Below are positions 43,007 through 54,586 of a DNA stretch of 64,000 nucleotides, one piece after another. Numbering within the stretch: position 1 is the stretch's first letter; each line of letters opens with the position of its first letter. Under the pieces are notes generated by a model, which saw nothing but the letters and a program-made list of their open reading frames with translations, made no database searches and was not told the DNA's origin. Origin of the DNA: Bradyrhizobium diazoefficiens. Its GTDB lineage: Bacteria > Pseudomonadota > Alphaproteobacteria > Rhizobiales > Xanthobacteraceae. The stretch spans positions 3,720,001 through 3,784,000 of the forward strand of contig NZ_CP067041.1 in assembly GCF_016599855.1 (NCBI RefSeq). Reading direction: 5' to 3'. The translations under genes and the position numbers were made by a program.

Positions 43007-43768
43007 GTGATTGCATCGGACCTTCAGAGCGGCGTCGAACGGCTCGGCGACATGATCGCGAGAGCCAGGGTCATCGTGCCCTTCACCGGCGCCGGCATCT
43101 CGACCGAATGCGGCATCCCGGACTTCCGCTCGCCGGGCGGAATCTGGACCCGCAACCGTCCGATCCCGTTCGACGAGTTCGTCGCCAGCCAGTCGGCACG
43201 CGACGAATCCTGGCGCCGGCGCTTCGCGATGGAGGAGGTCTTTGCCGCAGCCAAACCCGGCCGCGGTCATCGCGCGCTGGCTTCGCTGCATCGCGCCGGC
43301 AAGGTTCCCGCGGTTATCACGCAGAACATCGACAATCTGCACCAGGCCTCGGGCTTCGCGGCCGACCGCGTGATTGAACTTCACGGAAATACCACCTATG
43401 CGCGCTGCATCGGATGTGGGCAGGCCTATCAGCTGGACTGGGTGAAGCGCCGGTTCGAGGCCGATGGCGCCGCGCCGAACTGCACCGCATGTGACGAGCC
43501 GGTGAAAACCGCAACGATCTCATTCGGTCAGGCGATGCCCGAGGATGAAATGCAGCGCGCGACCGAGCTGTCGCAGGCTTGCGATCTCTTCATCGCGATC
43601 GGTTCCTCGCTCGTGGTGTGGCCGGCGGCGGGCTTTCCGATGATGGCGAAGAACGCGGGTGCAGGTTTGGTGATCATCAACCGCGAGCCGACCGAGCAGG
43701 ACGACATCGCCGACCTCGTCATCCGTGACGACATCGGCGAAGCACTCGGGCCCTTTGTCGGCAATTGA
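43007..43768 (+). CDS. Sir2 family NAD-dependent protein deacylase
   Basis: 253 residues from GTG 43007, which has GGGAGG six bases upstream. Sirtuin motifs: PFTGAGISTECGIPDFRSPG, TQNIDNLHQASG, the catalytic ELHGN, four zinc cysteines in CIGCGQ and CTACDEP, and GSSLVVWPAAG. It removes acyl groups from lysines using NAD. E. coli CobB-like function is likely; the exact acyl preference is not readable. Confidence 0.92.
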   Translation: MIASDLQSGVERLGDMIARARVIVPFTGAGISTECGIPDFRSPGGIWTRNRPIPFDEFVASQSARDESWRRRFAMEEVFAAAKPGRGHRALASLHRAGKVPAVITQNIDNLHQASGFAADRVIELHGNTTYARCIGCGQAYQLDWVKRRFEADGAAPNCTACDEPVKTATISFGQAMPEDEMQRATELSQACDLFIAIGSSLVVWPAAGFPMMAKNAGAGLVIINREPTEQDDIADLVIRDDIGEALGPFVGN

Positions 43769-43890
43769 GGCATCAATTTGATTCGCGCCTGTGCAAGCTG
43801 TTCATAGGTCCCGGCGAATCTCTTTTTTGTCTATGCCTCGCAACCGGGAGTGTTATCTTTTGAGTCGAAAGATTCGCGTCGCGTCGAAGT

Positions 43891-43902
43891 GAGAACGTTC
43901 TC
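43891..43902. promoter_or_regulatory. Palindrome in the leader of the twin cold-shock gene
   Basis: GAGAACGTTCTC is a perfect 12-base palindrome enclosed by CGCGTC (upstream) and GACGCG (downstream), giving a longer hairpin in the likely 5' leader. Structured leaders are usual for cold-shock genes. Confidence 0.45.
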
Positions 43903-43967
43903 TTAAGACGCGTGATTCGAGCACCGCCAATGTGGCGGGTTGCATGGCAGTTGTGAGGTCCGGGGTT

Positions 43968-44600
43968 ATGGGGTCGTCGGACGGATTTGAGTCCAAGAAG
44001 CTGGGAGTTCCCGCGTCGGGCGAGCACGGCGCCGGTCGTGACAGCGCGCTCAGTCCCTTCACCGGGTTAGGTGAGGGCAGTGCCAACCTCGTCGAGGTCC
44101 ATGGCGTCATCAAATGGTTCGACGCTTCAAAGGGCTACGGCTTCATCGTTCCCGACAATGGCTGGCCCGACGTGCTCCTGCACGTGACCGTGCTGAGGCG
44201 CGACGGCTTCCAGACTGCCTATGAGGGCGCCCGCATCGTCGTCGAGTGCATCCAGCGCGCCAAGGGCTACCAAGCCTTCCGCGTGGTCTCGATGGACGAA
44301 TCGACCGCGATCCATCCCGCGCAGATGCTGCCGCCGCGCACCCACGTCACGGTGACCGCGACCAGCGGGCTCGAACGGGCCCAGGTCAAATGGTTCAACC
44401 GGCTGCGCGGTTTCGGTTTCCTGACCTGCGGGGAGGGCACCCCCGACATCTTCGTGCACATGGAGACGCTGCGCCGCTTCGGCATGACCGAGCTGCGGCC
44501 GGGTCAGTATGTGCTGGTCCGCTTCGGGCCGGGCTCCAAGGGCATGATGGCGGCCGAGATCCATCCGGAGACCGGCTCGCCGGGGCTGCAGTCGCACTAG
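43968..44600 (+). CDS. Protein with two cold-shock domains
   Basis: 210 residues from ATG 43968; upstream in-frame ATGs at 43932 and 43944 are alternatives. Two CSDs: the first with HGVIKWFDASKGYGFIVPDN (RNP1 KGYGFI), the second with AQVKWFNRLRGFGFLTCGEG (RNP1 RGFGFL). RNP2 is VLLHVT in the first and DIFVHM in the second. Tandem CSD proteins bind single-stranded nucleic acid and are typical of alphaproteobacteria. Confidence 0.9.
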   Translation: MGSSDGFESKKLGVPASGEHGAGRDSALSPFTGLGEGSANLVEVHGVIKWFDASKGYGFIVPDNGWPDVLLHVTVLRRDGFQTAYEGARIVVECIQRAKGYQAFRVVSMDESTAIHPAQMLPPRTHVTVTATSGLERAQVKWFNRLRGFGFLTCGEGTPDIFVHMETLRRFGMTELRPGQYVLVRFGPGSKGMMAAEIHPETGSPGLQSH

Positions 44601-44751
44601 CGGCTTCAAATTTCCGTATTCGTGAGCGGAAGCGCGCAGGCCGGCCTGCGCGCTTCTGGCTTTTGCGATGGCGGCCGCGTAAAGAATGTCGCAGTTCCAC
44701 GCCGCCAGGCTAATCCGTGTCATCCCAGGTTTCCTGCCCGAGTTTTCTGCC

Positions 44752-45237
44752 ATGAGCTTTGATCGAAAAGTCGGCTGGTCCCTTGCTCAGGGCTGGCTTG
44801 CCGCCGTTCTCGTTGTTGTCGGCCTTGCCGTTGCAAGCACGTCGGTTCGCGCCGCCAGCTTCCAGCCGCTCGAGATCGTCACCAAAAACGGCGTGCAGGT
44901 GTTCTCGGTGGAGATGGCGACCACGGAGCAGGAGAAGGAGACCGGGCTGATGTACCGCAAGGAATTGGCGGACGGCAAAGGTATGCTGTTCGACTTCAAT
45001 CCCGAGCAGGAAGTGTCGATGTGGATGAAGAACACCTTTGTCTCGCTCGACATGATCTTCATTGGTGCCGACGGCCGCATCTTGCGCATCGCGGAAAATA
45101 CCGATCCGCTCTCGACCAGGATCATCTCGTCAAGAGGGCCCGCCCGGGCCGTCCTGGAGGTGGTGGCGGGAACAGCGCAGAAATACGGCATCCGCCCCGG
45201 GGACCGGGTCGGCCACCCCTTGTTCGGCAGCAAATAG
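44752..45237 (+). CDS. DUF192 family exported protein
   Basis: 161 residues from ATG 44752. Signal peptide about 1-34 (VASTSVRA-AS). DUF192 signature: FSVEMATTEQEKETGLMYRK, MLFDFNPEQEVSMWMKNTFV and LDMIFIGADGRILRIAEN. The family is a small beta-fold of unknown function, usually secreted. It is followed by tRNA-Pro. Confidence 0.9.
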   Translation: MSFDRKVGWSLAQGWLAAVLVVVGLAVASTSVRAASFQPLEIVTKNGVQVFSVEMATTEQEKETGLMYRKELADGKGMLFDFNPEQEVSMWMKNTFVSLDMIFIGADGRILRIAENTDPLSTRIISSRGPARAVLEVVAGTAQKYGIRPGDRVGHPLFGSK

Positions 45238-45366
45238 GTCCGTTTGGTGCGGCATGGCCCGCCCTGGCTGGCGGTTCGACGCTTGCCGGCACTTAGCAAG
45301 CTTGCTGGCGCTTAGTAGCTTGCTGGCGCCTGGGGAAGCGTGTATCGACGGGGCTCGCCGGACATT

Positions 45367-45443
45367 CGGGGTATAGCGCAGCCTGGTAGCGCGGCAGTTT
45401 TGGGTACTGCAGGTCGTTGGTTCGAATCCAGCTGCCCCGACCA
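45367..45443 (+). tRNA. tRNA-Pro (anticodon TGG)
   Basis: Starts CGGGGTATAGCGCAGCCT, D-arm GCGC-AGCCTGGTA-GCGC, anticodon loop TTTTGGGT in GCAG/CTGC stem, T-arm GTTGGTTCGAATCCAGC, closes with TGCCCCG and an encoded ACCA. All arms pair. Confidence 0.96.
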
Positions 45444-46071
45444 GTCCTGAGACGGGCGCCGAAATGACCAAAGCTTCATCGAACCTTTGGGCGTTGCCAT
45501 AGACATATCAGTGTTGGGGATTTCAGCGCCCAATGCCTAAACGGACGCCGCCAAGCGATGATACTCCGCTTGCGCGGCGTTGCGCTTTTTCGGGACCGGC
45601 CAATCAATTCGAGGCGTACCAGCCGCGTGGAAACGGCAGAAACGGCCACGCCAACTGATTGTCGTTCGCGGCTCTGGGCGGCCCCTGAACGGACGCCGTG
45701 ACGACCGGAGCAGGCGGCGTCGATCGCACCACCAACCGCAGATATGCGCACTGCAAATTCATTGTGGTTGCCCCAGCTAGCAAGTTTTTTCAAAATTCGA
45801 TTTCAATCGAAATTGCCACGCACCCTCAAATCGGCACGCTCACACTCAAAATCACGCGTGCATCCTAGAAAAGTCGACGCTGCCTTTCAACGAGTCTCAC
45901 GGCTTACTCACGATGAGTAAGGTTGATCGGTTACGTTAAAGCCGAGTGGCTATTGCAGCGGCTCTGGCGGCTGTTATCAAATCGCTCCCGGCTCGCGATG
46001 GGCTGCCTGCAATTCATGCTCACACAAGGTTACAGTTCGTCGCGGCGCTCGCATCTTGTGAGTTCTGCGTC
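45444..46071. other. Gene-free stretch with two palindromes
   Basis: 628 bases with no supported gene; frames antisense to the tRNA are artefacts. Two perfect inverted repeats occur: TTCGATT-TC-AATCGAA (45796-45811) and CTTACTCA-CGA-TGAGTAAG (45904-45922). The second half is AT-rich and may hold the promoter of the next gene. Confidence 0.5.
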
Positions 46072-46266
46072 ATGTCCTTCGATCACAACATCCGAACCGT
46101 CAATTCGCAGTCGAGCTGGACCGAGATCTGGCACCTCTGGACCGTCATCGTGCCGCGCCGCTCGATCAACGGGCAACTCGTCTACGGCAAGGTCTGGCGC
46201 CGTCACGACGGCCGTGACTGGATCTACAAGAAGTTCACTGAATACGACGACGAGGCGGCGGCCTGA
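46072..46266 (+). CDS. Conserved small hypothetical protein
   Basis: 64 residues from ATG 46072 (MSFDHNIRTVNSQSSWTEIW), aromatic-rich and soluble, with VIVPRRSINGQLVYGKVWRR in the middle and FTEYDDEAAA at the end. It ends 19 bases from the convergent opgC. No domain recognised. Confidence 0.65.
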   Translation: MSFDHNIRTVNSQSSWTEIWHLWTVIVPRRSINGQLVYGKVWRRHDGRDWIYKKFTEYDDEAAA

Positions 46267-46285
46267 GCTTCCGCCGCGACGCGTC

Positions 46286-47464
46286 TCAGGCGGCCTTTGC
46301 CGCCGGGGTGGCTGCAGGCTTCGCCGGCGGCGGCTTCAGCGGCTTGTCCTGCCGCTTTGACCAGGAGATGTAGTAGGCGACCGTCGTCATGATCGCGATG
46401 CCCGCGATGGAGACGAAGAGCTGGGCGAACACCGAGCCCGAGCTCATCGACAGCTCGAAATGGCCGACGAAGGACAGGAACACGCCGACGCAGAACACGG
46501 CGAGCGACTGCTGGCCACAGACGATCACCGGATCGAAGATCTTCCATTCCAGCCCCGGCCAATCCTTCGGCACGAAGCGGATCACCATGATCACGATCAC
46601 GACGAAGTGGATGAAACGGTAGGGCGCAAGGTTGGTCTTGTCGTTCGGGTTGAAGGCCGAGAACAGCCATTCCGGGAAGAGCGCGGCGAGGCCCGGGAAG
46701 CGGCCGGCCATGGTCATGACCAGCGCGAACAGGAGATAGCCGAGGCAGAGCCACAGCGTGATCGGCGAGTTGATCAGCGTCATCGAGCGGCGCGCGCCGC
46801 CCATCGCGCACCAGGCGCCGAACACGAACAGCACCTGCCAGCAATAGGGGTTGAAGTACCACTGACCCGCCGGATAGGCGTTCAGGTTCAAGCCGAAATG
46901 GCGCGCGGTGAGCCACAGGATGATGGACAGCACCATCGTCAAATCCGGCTTACGCAGCATGAACCACAGCACCGGCGGAAACAGCCCCATCAGCACGATG
47001 TAGAGCGGCAGCACGTCGAGATTGAGCGGCTTGAAGCGCAGGAACAGCCCTTGGCGCAGCGTCTCGGTGGCGTTGTCGACGAGGCCCGCGACGTTGAACT
47101 CGTTGATCATCTCGGAATCGCCGAAACGCAGCGCCAGATAGCTGATGGAGGCGATGTAGATCACGAACAGAATGATGTGGGCGACGTAGAGCTGCCAGAC
47201 CCGCTTGGTGAGGCGGGTGGCGCCGACGATAAAGCCGCGCTCCAGCATCATGCGGGCATAGACGAAGGTCGCGGTATAACCGGAGATGAAGACGAACAGG
47301 TCGGCGGCGTCGGAAAAGCCGTAGTTGCGGGTCGTGATCCAGTTCACGATGTTGTCGGGGATGTGGTCGAGGAAGATCGCCCAGTTGGCGATGCCGCGAA
47401 ACAGGTCGAGCCTGAGGTCACGGCCCTTCTCGGGGAGCGTGGCGTTGATGTTCAGGAAGGCCAT
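46286..47464 (-). CDS. opgC: OpgC family membrane protein (periplasmic glucan modification)
   Basis: 392 residues from ATG 47464 (MAFLNINATLPEKGRDLRLD). About ten membrane helices with LFRGIANWAIFLDHIPDNIV, ADLFVFISGYTATFVYARMM and the late TVAYYISW segment, which match OpgC. In other proteobacteria OpgC adds succinyl groups to osmoregulated periplasmic glucans. The upstream 30 codons of open frame lack protein character. Confidence 0.88.
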   Translation of the reverse strand: MAFLNINATLPEKGRDLRLDLFRGIANWAIFLDHIPDNIVNWITTRNYGFSDAADLFVFISGYTATFVYARMMLERGFIVGATRLTKRVWQLYVAHIILFVIYIASISYLALRFGDSEMINEFNVAGLVDNATETLRQGLFLRFKPLNLDVLPLYIVLMGLFPPVLWFMLRKPDLTMVLSIILWLTARHFGLNLNAYPAGQWYFNPYCWQVLFVFGAWCAMGGARRSMTLINSPITLWLCLGYLLFALVMTMAGRFPGLAALFPEWLFSAFNPNDKTNLAPYRFIHFVVIVIMVIRFVPKDWPGLEWKIFDPVIVCGQQSLAVFCVGVFLSFVGHFELSMSSGSVFAQLFVSIAGIAIMTTVAYYISWSKRQDKPLKPPPAKPAATPAAKAA

Positions 47465-47716
47465 GCGACGGAAGCTTTCGAAGGGGACGGAGAGGCGGAT
47501 GTCGGCGAGGCGGGGCCGCCGGGCGGGATCCCCGGGCAGACGGCGGGTACGCAATTGTCACAGTGCAGCATAATGACTATACCCGTCGGTGACGACCAGG
47601 GCCCGGAATCACCGATCAAGTTCCCGAAAGGTGTCTCTATACTATGCCCGCGGTTTCCACCAATCGCTACCGTGACGCATCAAGATCGAACGAAAGACGA
47701 AGAGGCCGTACCGCCA

Positions 47717-48022
47717 ATGACCGCACGCATTTTCAAGCCCGCCAAAAACGCGATGCAATCCGGCCGGTCCAAGACCAAGGAATGGCAGCTCGACTATGAG
47801 CCCGAGCAGCCGCGCGCGGTCGAGCCGCTGATGGGCTGGACCTCGTCCGGCGACATGAAGCAGCAGATCACGCTTCGTTTTCACACCAAGGAAGAGGCGG
47901 TCGCCTATTGCGAGCGCAAGGGCATCCCTTACCAGGTCATCGAACCCAAGGAATCGGTGCGCCGCCCCGTCGCCTACGCCGACAATTTCTCCTTCCGCCG
48001 CGGCGAGCCCTGGACGCATTGA
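47717..48022 (+). CDS. ETC complex I subunit, NdufS4-like
   Basis: 101 residues from ATG 47717 (MTARIFKPAKNAMQSGRSKT). KEWQLDYEPEQPRAVEPLMG, GWTSSGDMKQQITLRFHTKE and EEAVAYCERKGIPYQVIEPK, plus the YADNFSFRR end, match the alphaproteobacterial homologue of the mitochondrial 18 kDa accessory subunit of complex I. This subunit is a hallmark of alphaproteobacteria. Confidence 0.9.
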   Translation: MTARIFKPAKNAMQSGRSKTKEWQLDYEPEQPRAVEPLMGWTSSGDMKQQITLRFHTKEEAVAYCERKGIPYQVIEPKESVRRPVAYADNFSFRRGEPWTH

Positions 48023-48120
48023 GGGGCTCCCCCCTTCGGCCCTCCCTCTGGACAGCCCTTGGCACCCCTTCCGCCGCGTGCTTCGCTGGTCCGCGTGACG
48101 GGACCATGACGAGGTGGGGG

Positions 48121-48615
48121 ATGGGCGGACGTGACCAGCTCGACGGCGTCGATCTGAGGATACTCTCTGAGCTGCAGCAGGATGGGCGGGTTCGCAACAA
48201 CGAGCTGGCGTTGCGCGTCGGCGTGTCTGCGCCGAACTGCCTGCGGCGGCTCAAATCGCTGTTCAGCCGCGGCGTGATCCGGGCGGTGCGTGCGATCATC
48301 GACGAGCGGTTGCTCGGCTATGAGGTGGTGTCGTTCGTCTCGATCCAGCTCGGCAGCCAGGCCCAGCCGGTGCTGGAGGCGTTCGAGGGATCGATCGCCG
48401 CAATCCCGCGCATCCAGCAGTGCTGGCGCATTTCGGGCGACACCGACTACCTCCTCAAATGCGTCGCGCCGAGCGTCGAGAGCATGCGCCAGCAATTGCT
48501 GCATTTCGCCGCCATGCCTGATGTGAAGAACGTCCGCAGCTTTCCGGTGCTGGGCGTCGCAAAGGACGTGCCGCTGCCGGTGCCGGACGTCGCGGTTGCA
48601 GTCACGACAGGCTAG
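48121..48615 (+). CDS. Lrp/AsnC family transcriptional regulator
   Basis: 164 residues from ATG 48121; an ATG 15 bases earlier is possible. HTH: DGVDLRILSELQQDGRVRNN and VGVSAPNCLRRLKSLFSRGV; ligand-binding RAM domain: SFVSIQLGSQ and ISGDTDYLLKCVAPSVES. It probably senses an amino acid. It lies 19 bases from the end of the AraC gene, and the leucine degradation operon follows on the other side, so leucine is a candidate ligand. Confidence 0.9.
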   Translation: MGGRDQLDGVDLRILSELQQDGRVRNNELALRVGVSAPNCLRRLKSLFSRGVIRAVRAIIDERLLGYEVVSFVSIQLGSQAQPVLEAFEGSIAAIPRIQQCWRISGDTDYLLKCVAPSVESMRQQLLHFAAMPDVKNVRSFPVLGVAKDVPLPVPDVAVAVTTG

Positions 48616-48634
48616 GGCGGCGGTCCGCTCCGTG

Positions 48635-49672
48635 TCACCGATACCGCCCGCGAAACTCGCGCGGGCTAGCGCCGGTCCAGCTGCGGAAAGCTCGCGAAAA
48701 ACTCTTCTCATTACGGAAGCCGGCGATCTCGGCGATCCGCTTGATCGGGGTGCGACCGCGCATCAGCTCCTGCTTGGCGAGCTCGAGTTTTGCCTCTTCC
48801 TTGAGGTCGCGTAGCGAGGTTGCTTCCTCGCGCAAGCGGCGGTGCATGGTGCGGGTGGAGAGCGCGAGTTCGCTTGCGATATCCTCCGCGCCCAGAATGC
48901 GCCCGCGCGCCTCGCGCAGCACGCGGCGGACGCGCTCAACCAGCAGGCGGTCGCGCCGATAGGGCCGGTAAGGCAGCACGGTCAGGTGCAGCGCACCCTT
49001 GAGCATGCTGTCGAGATCGGCGGCGCTGCGGCTGAGCGGCAGCGAGAGATAGTGCCTGTCGAACACGATGCTGGCGCGGTCCGCGCCGAAGCGGATCGCT
49101 TTGCAGAAGATGGTCGGATAAACCGAGACGTGTTCAGGCTCGGAGTAAGAGAATTCTGCCGCCCGCAGCGCGATCGCGGAATCGACCGCCCAGCAGGAAA
49201 AGCCGAGGACGTAACGAAGCAGGGTGACGAGGCAGAACTCGCGCAAGGGTCCGAGGTCGCGCTGCTCGCGAATGGAAATGGTCGCGGTCTCTTCGCCGAG
49301 CGAAAGTTCGATCAGCACGTCCTCGGTCAGCAGGCGATGGTGCCGGCACCAGCGCTTCAGCGCGACCTCGAGATTGGGCGCGGTGATCGAGGCGCGGCAC
49401 AGCATGCCATAGGTGCCGAAAGGCAGCCGGCGCGAGAACCAGCCGAGCGCCTCGTCGTCGAGCTCACGCATGGCGTGGCCCGCCAGTGCCTCGAATTGGG
49501 CCGCCGTGACCCGTCCATCGCTGGATCGAACCAGCTCGTCGGTCACCTGTCCCTTGCCCAGGGCCTCCGTCGGATCCCGCCCATAGCGGTCATAGGCGGC
49601 GACCACGCCGCGGACGAAGGCGGCGGGTGTCATGGCGCGGCGGGGCGTTGCGGTCGCGGCTTGAAAAGGCAT
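48635..49672 (-). CDS. AraC family transcriptional regulator
   Basis: 345 residues from ATG 49672. The N-terminal half is an arabinose-binding-like ligand domain (VVAAYDRYGRDPTEALG; ALAGHAMRELDDEALGWFSR). The C-terminal HTH_18 has AEDIASELALSTRTMHRRLR and IKRIAEIAGFRNEKSFSRAF then W-x-G-x-SP. It is divergent to ivd with 102 bases between, so it most likely controls the leucine/isovalerate operon. Confidence 0.9.
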   Translation of the reverse strand: MPFQAATATPRRAMTPAAFVRGVVAAYDRYGRDPTEALGKGQVTDELVRSSDGRVTAAQFEALAGHAMRELDDEALGWFSRRLPFGTYGMLCRASITAPNLEVALKRWCRHHRLLTEDVLIELSLGEETATISIREQRDLGPLREFCLVTLLRYVLGFSCWAVDSAIALRAAEFSYSEPEHVSVYPTIFCKAIRFGADRASIVFDRHYLSLPLSRSAADLDSMLKGALHLTVLPYRPYRRDRLLVERVRRVLREARGRILGAEDIASELALSTRTMHRRLREEATSLRDLKEEAKLELAKQELMRGRTPIKRIAEIAGFRNEKSFSRAFRSWTGASPREFRGRYR

Positions 49673-49774
49673 CAAAAATCCTCGCCAAACTTGGCGGAAA
49701 ATGCAACCTTTTCGACCGAAGCGGCGCCCGGGCAGGGGTAGGTTCGGGCTCGACAAGAAGACGGAGGAATCGCC

Positions 49775-50947
49775 TTGAACATCCCGAGCATCGATTTCGA
49801 TCTAGGCGAAGACATCAGCATGCTCCGCGACACCGTACGCGCCTTTGTCAAGGCGGAGGTGGCGCCGCGCGCCGCAGAGATCGAGAAGGCCAATCTGTTC
49901 CCGGCCGACCTCTGGAAGCGCTTTGGCGATCTCGGTCTGCTCGGCATGACTGCGCCGGAGCAATATGGCGGCTCCAACATGGGCTATCTCGCCCACATCG
50001 TCGCCATGGAGGAGATTTCGCGCGGGTCGGCCGCGGTCGGGCTGTCCTACGGCGCCCATTCCAATCTCTGCGTCAACCAAATCCGCCGCAATGGCAATGA
50101 TGCGCAGCGCCAGCGCTATCTGCCGAAGCTGATCTCCGGCGAGTATGTCGGCGCGCTCGCGATGTCGGAGCCGGGCGCGGGCTCCGACGTCGTCTCGATG
50201 AAGCTGCGCGCCGACAAGCGCGGCGACCGCTATGTGCTCAACGGCTCGAAGATGTGGATCACCAATGGCGGCGACGCCGACGTGCTCGTCGTCTACGCCA
50301 AGACCGATCCGGAAGCCGGCCCGCGTGGCATGACGGCCTTCCTCGTCGAGAAGGGTTTCGAGGGGTTTACCCACGGCCAGCATCTCGACAAGCTCGGCAT
50401 GCGCGGCTCCAACACCTATCCGCTGTTCTTCGACGAGTGCGAGGTGCCGGAAGAGAACGTGCTCGGCGGTGTGGGCGAGGGCGTCAAGGTGCTGATGTCC
50501 GGCCTCGACTATGAGCGCGCTGTGCTCTCCGGCGGGCCGCTCGGCATCATGGCCGCCTGCATGGATGCGGTGGTGCCCTACATGCACGAGCGCAAGCAAT
50601 TCGGCCAGCCGATCGGCGACTTCCAGCTGATGCAGGGCAAGCTCGCCGACATGTATGCGACCTGGCAGGCCACGCGCGCCTATGTCTATGCGGTGGGCCG
50701 CGCCTGCGACCGCGCCGACCATGCCCGCGGCCTGCGCAAGGATGCAGCGGCCGCGATCCTCTATTCCGCGGAGAAGGCGACCTGGATGGCCGGCGAGGCG
50801 ATCCAGGCGCTCGGCGGCGTCGGCTATACATCCGAGTTTCCGGTCGGTCGTCTCTGGCGCGATGCCAAGCTCTACGAGATCGGCGCGGGGACATCCGAGG
50901 TTCGCCGCATGCTGATCGGCCGCGAACTGATGGCCGAGACGGCGTAA
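49775..50947 (+). CDS. ivd: Isovaleryl-CoA dehydrogenase
   Basis: 390 residues, TTG start at 49775 with GGAGG upstream. Acyl-CoA dehydrogenase motifs: [29 protein letters not shown] and [20 protein letters not shown] with the catalytic Glu in [12 protein letters not shown] typical of isovaleryl-CoA enzymes. It oxidises isovaleryl-CoA from leucine to 3-methylcrotonyl-CoA using FAD and electron-transfer flavoprotein. First gene of the operon. Confidence 0.95.
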   Translation: MNIPSIDFDLGEDISMLRDTVRAFVKAEVAPRAAEIEKANLFPADLWKRFGDLGLLGMTAPEQYGGSNMGYLAHIVAMEEISRGSAAVGLSYGAHSNLCVNQIRRNGNDAQRQRYLPKLISGEYVGALAMSEPGAGSDVVSMKLRADKRGDRYVLNGSKMWITNGGDADVLVVYAKTDPEAGPRGMTAFLVEKGFEGFTHGQHLDKLGMRGSNTYPLFFDECEVPEENVLGGVGEGVKVLMSGLDYERAVLSGGPLGIMAACMDAVVPYMHERKQFGQPIGDFQLMQGKLADMYATWQATRAYVYAVGRACDRADHARGLRKDAAAAILYSAEKATWMAGEAIQALGGVGYTSEFPVGRLWRDAKLYEIGAGTSEVRRMLIGRELMAETA

Positions 50948-50972
50948 AACCTTTCACTCCATTGGAATTAAC

Positions 50973-52577
50973 ATGCCGCTCCATTCCAGCATCGATCCGT
51001 CGTCATCAGATTTTGCGCGCAATGCCGACGCCATGCGCGCACTCGTCGCGGACTTGCGCGAAAAGCTCGGCCAGGTCGCCGGCGGCGGCGGCGAGGCCTC
51101 GCGCAACCGCCACACTGCGCGCGGCAAGATGCTGGCGCGCGAGCGCGTCGACCTCCTGGTCGATCCCGGAACCTCGTTCCTGGAGCTGTCGCCGCTCGCG
51201 GCCCATGGCCTTTATGGCGGCGACGTGCATTCGGCGAGCATCGTCACCGGCGTCGGCCGCATCTCGGGCAGAGAATGCGTTGTTGTCGCCAACGACGCCA
51301 CCATCAAGGGCGGCACCTATTATCCGATGACGGTGAAGAAGCATCTGCGCGCACAGGACGTGGCGCGGCAGAACAATCTGCCTTGCGTTTACATGGTCGA
51401 TTCCGGCGGTGCCTTTCTGCCCCTCCAGGACGAGATCTTTCCGGACGAGCGGCACTTTGGCCGCATCTTCTACAACCAGGCGCAGATGTCTTCTCAAGGC
51501 ATCCCGCAGATCGCTATCGTGATGGGCTCCTGCACTGCTGGCGGCGCCTATGTGCCGGCGATGTCGGACGAGAGCATCATTGTGCGCAATCAAGGCACCA
51601 TCTTCCTCGGCGGCCCGCCGTTGGTGAAGGCTGCGACCGGCGAGGTCGTGAGCGCCGAGGAACTCGGCGGCGCCGACGTGCATTCGCGCCAGTCAGGCGT
51701 CACTGACCACTATGCGCAGAACGACGCCCATGCGATCGGCATTGCGCGGCGGATCGTCGGCACGCTGAAGCCATCCACACGGCCGAATCTCAACATGCAT
51801 CCGCCGCGCGACCCGTTGTTCGCGGCTGAGGAAATTTACGGCGTGGTGCCGGTCGACGGCCGTAAGCCGTTCGACGTGCGGGACATCATTGCGCGCGTGG
51901 TGGATGGCTCCGAGTTCGACGAGTTCAAGAAGCTCTACGGCACGACGCTGGTGTGCGGCTTCGCGCATATCTGGGGTTACCCGGTCGGCATCATCGCCAA
52001 CAACGGCATCCTGTTCAGCGAGAGTTCGTTAAAGGGCGCCCATTTCATCGAGCTGTGCTGCCAGCGCGGCATTCCCCTGGTGTTCCTGCAGAACATCACG
52101 GGTTTCATGGTCGGCAAAAAATACGAGGCCGGCGGCATCGCGCGCGACGGCGCCAAGCTGGTGACGGCGGTGGCGACCGCGTCGGTGCCGAAATTCACCG
52201 TGGTGATCGGCGGCTCCTACGGCGCCGGCAATTACGGCATGTGCGGCCGCGCCTACGCACCGCGCTTCCTCTGGATGTGGCCGAATGCGCGCATCTCGGT
52301 GATGGGCGGCGAGCAGGCTTCGATGGTGCTGAGCCAGGTCCGGCGCGACAATATCGAGGCCAAGGGCGAGAACTGGTCGAAGGAGGAGGAAGACAAATTC
52401 CGCGAGCCCATCCGCGCGCAATATGAGAGCCAGGGGCATCCTTATTATGCGACCGCGCGCCTGTGGGACGACGGCGTGATCGACCCGGCCGACACGCGCC
52501 TCGTGCTCGGCCTCGGCCTCTCAGCGGCGTCGAATGCGCCGATCGAGCCGACGAAGTTCGGCCTGTTCAGGATGTGA
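50973..52577 (+). CDS. mccB: Methylcrotonyl-CoA carboxylase, carboxyltransferase (beta) subunit
   Basis: 534 residues, the length of the MCC beta chain. Carboxyl-transferase features: [58 protein letters not shown] and [20 protein letters not shown], the last typical of MCC. It transfers the carboxyl group from carboxybiotin to 3-methylcrotonyl-CoA. It is 25 bases after ivd and four before the alpha subunit. Confidence 0.95.
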   Translation: MPLHSSIDPSSSDFARNADAMRALVADLREKLGQVAGGGGEASRNRHTARGKMLARERVDLLVDPGTSFLELSPLAAHGLYGGDVHSASIVTGVGRISGRECVVVANDATIKGGTYYPMTVKKHLRAQDVARQNNLPCVYMVDSGGAFLPLQDEIFPDERHFGRIFYNQAQMSSQGIPQIAIVMGSCTAGGAYVPAMSDESIIVRNQGTIFLGGPPLVKAATGEVVSAEELGGADVHSRQSGVTDHYAQNDAHAIGIARRIVGTLKPSTRPNLNMHPPRDPLFAAEEIYGVVPVDGRKPFDVRDIIARVVDGSEFDEFKKLYGTTLVCGFAHIWGYPVGIIANNGILFSESSLKGAHFIELCCQRGIPLVFLQNITGFMVGKKYEAGGIARDGAKLVTAVATASVPKFTVVIGGSYGAGNYGMCGRAYAPRFLWMWPNARISVMGGEQASMVLSQVRRDNIEAKGENWSKEEEDKFREPIRAQYESQGHPYYATARLWDDGVIDPADTRLVLGLGLSAASNAPIEPTKFGLFRM

Positions 52578-52581
52578 TGCG

Positions 52582-54585
<2,004 letters not shown>

Positions 54586-54586
54586 C

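Noticed and set aside
45312..45533. Minus-strand frame containing LDSNQRP
   Set aside because: This is the well-known false protein made by translating the tRNA-Pro gene antisense.
46460..48022. 520-residue open frame on the plus strand
   Set aside because: Only its last 101 codons (47717-48022) are a gene; the rest is antisense to opgC.
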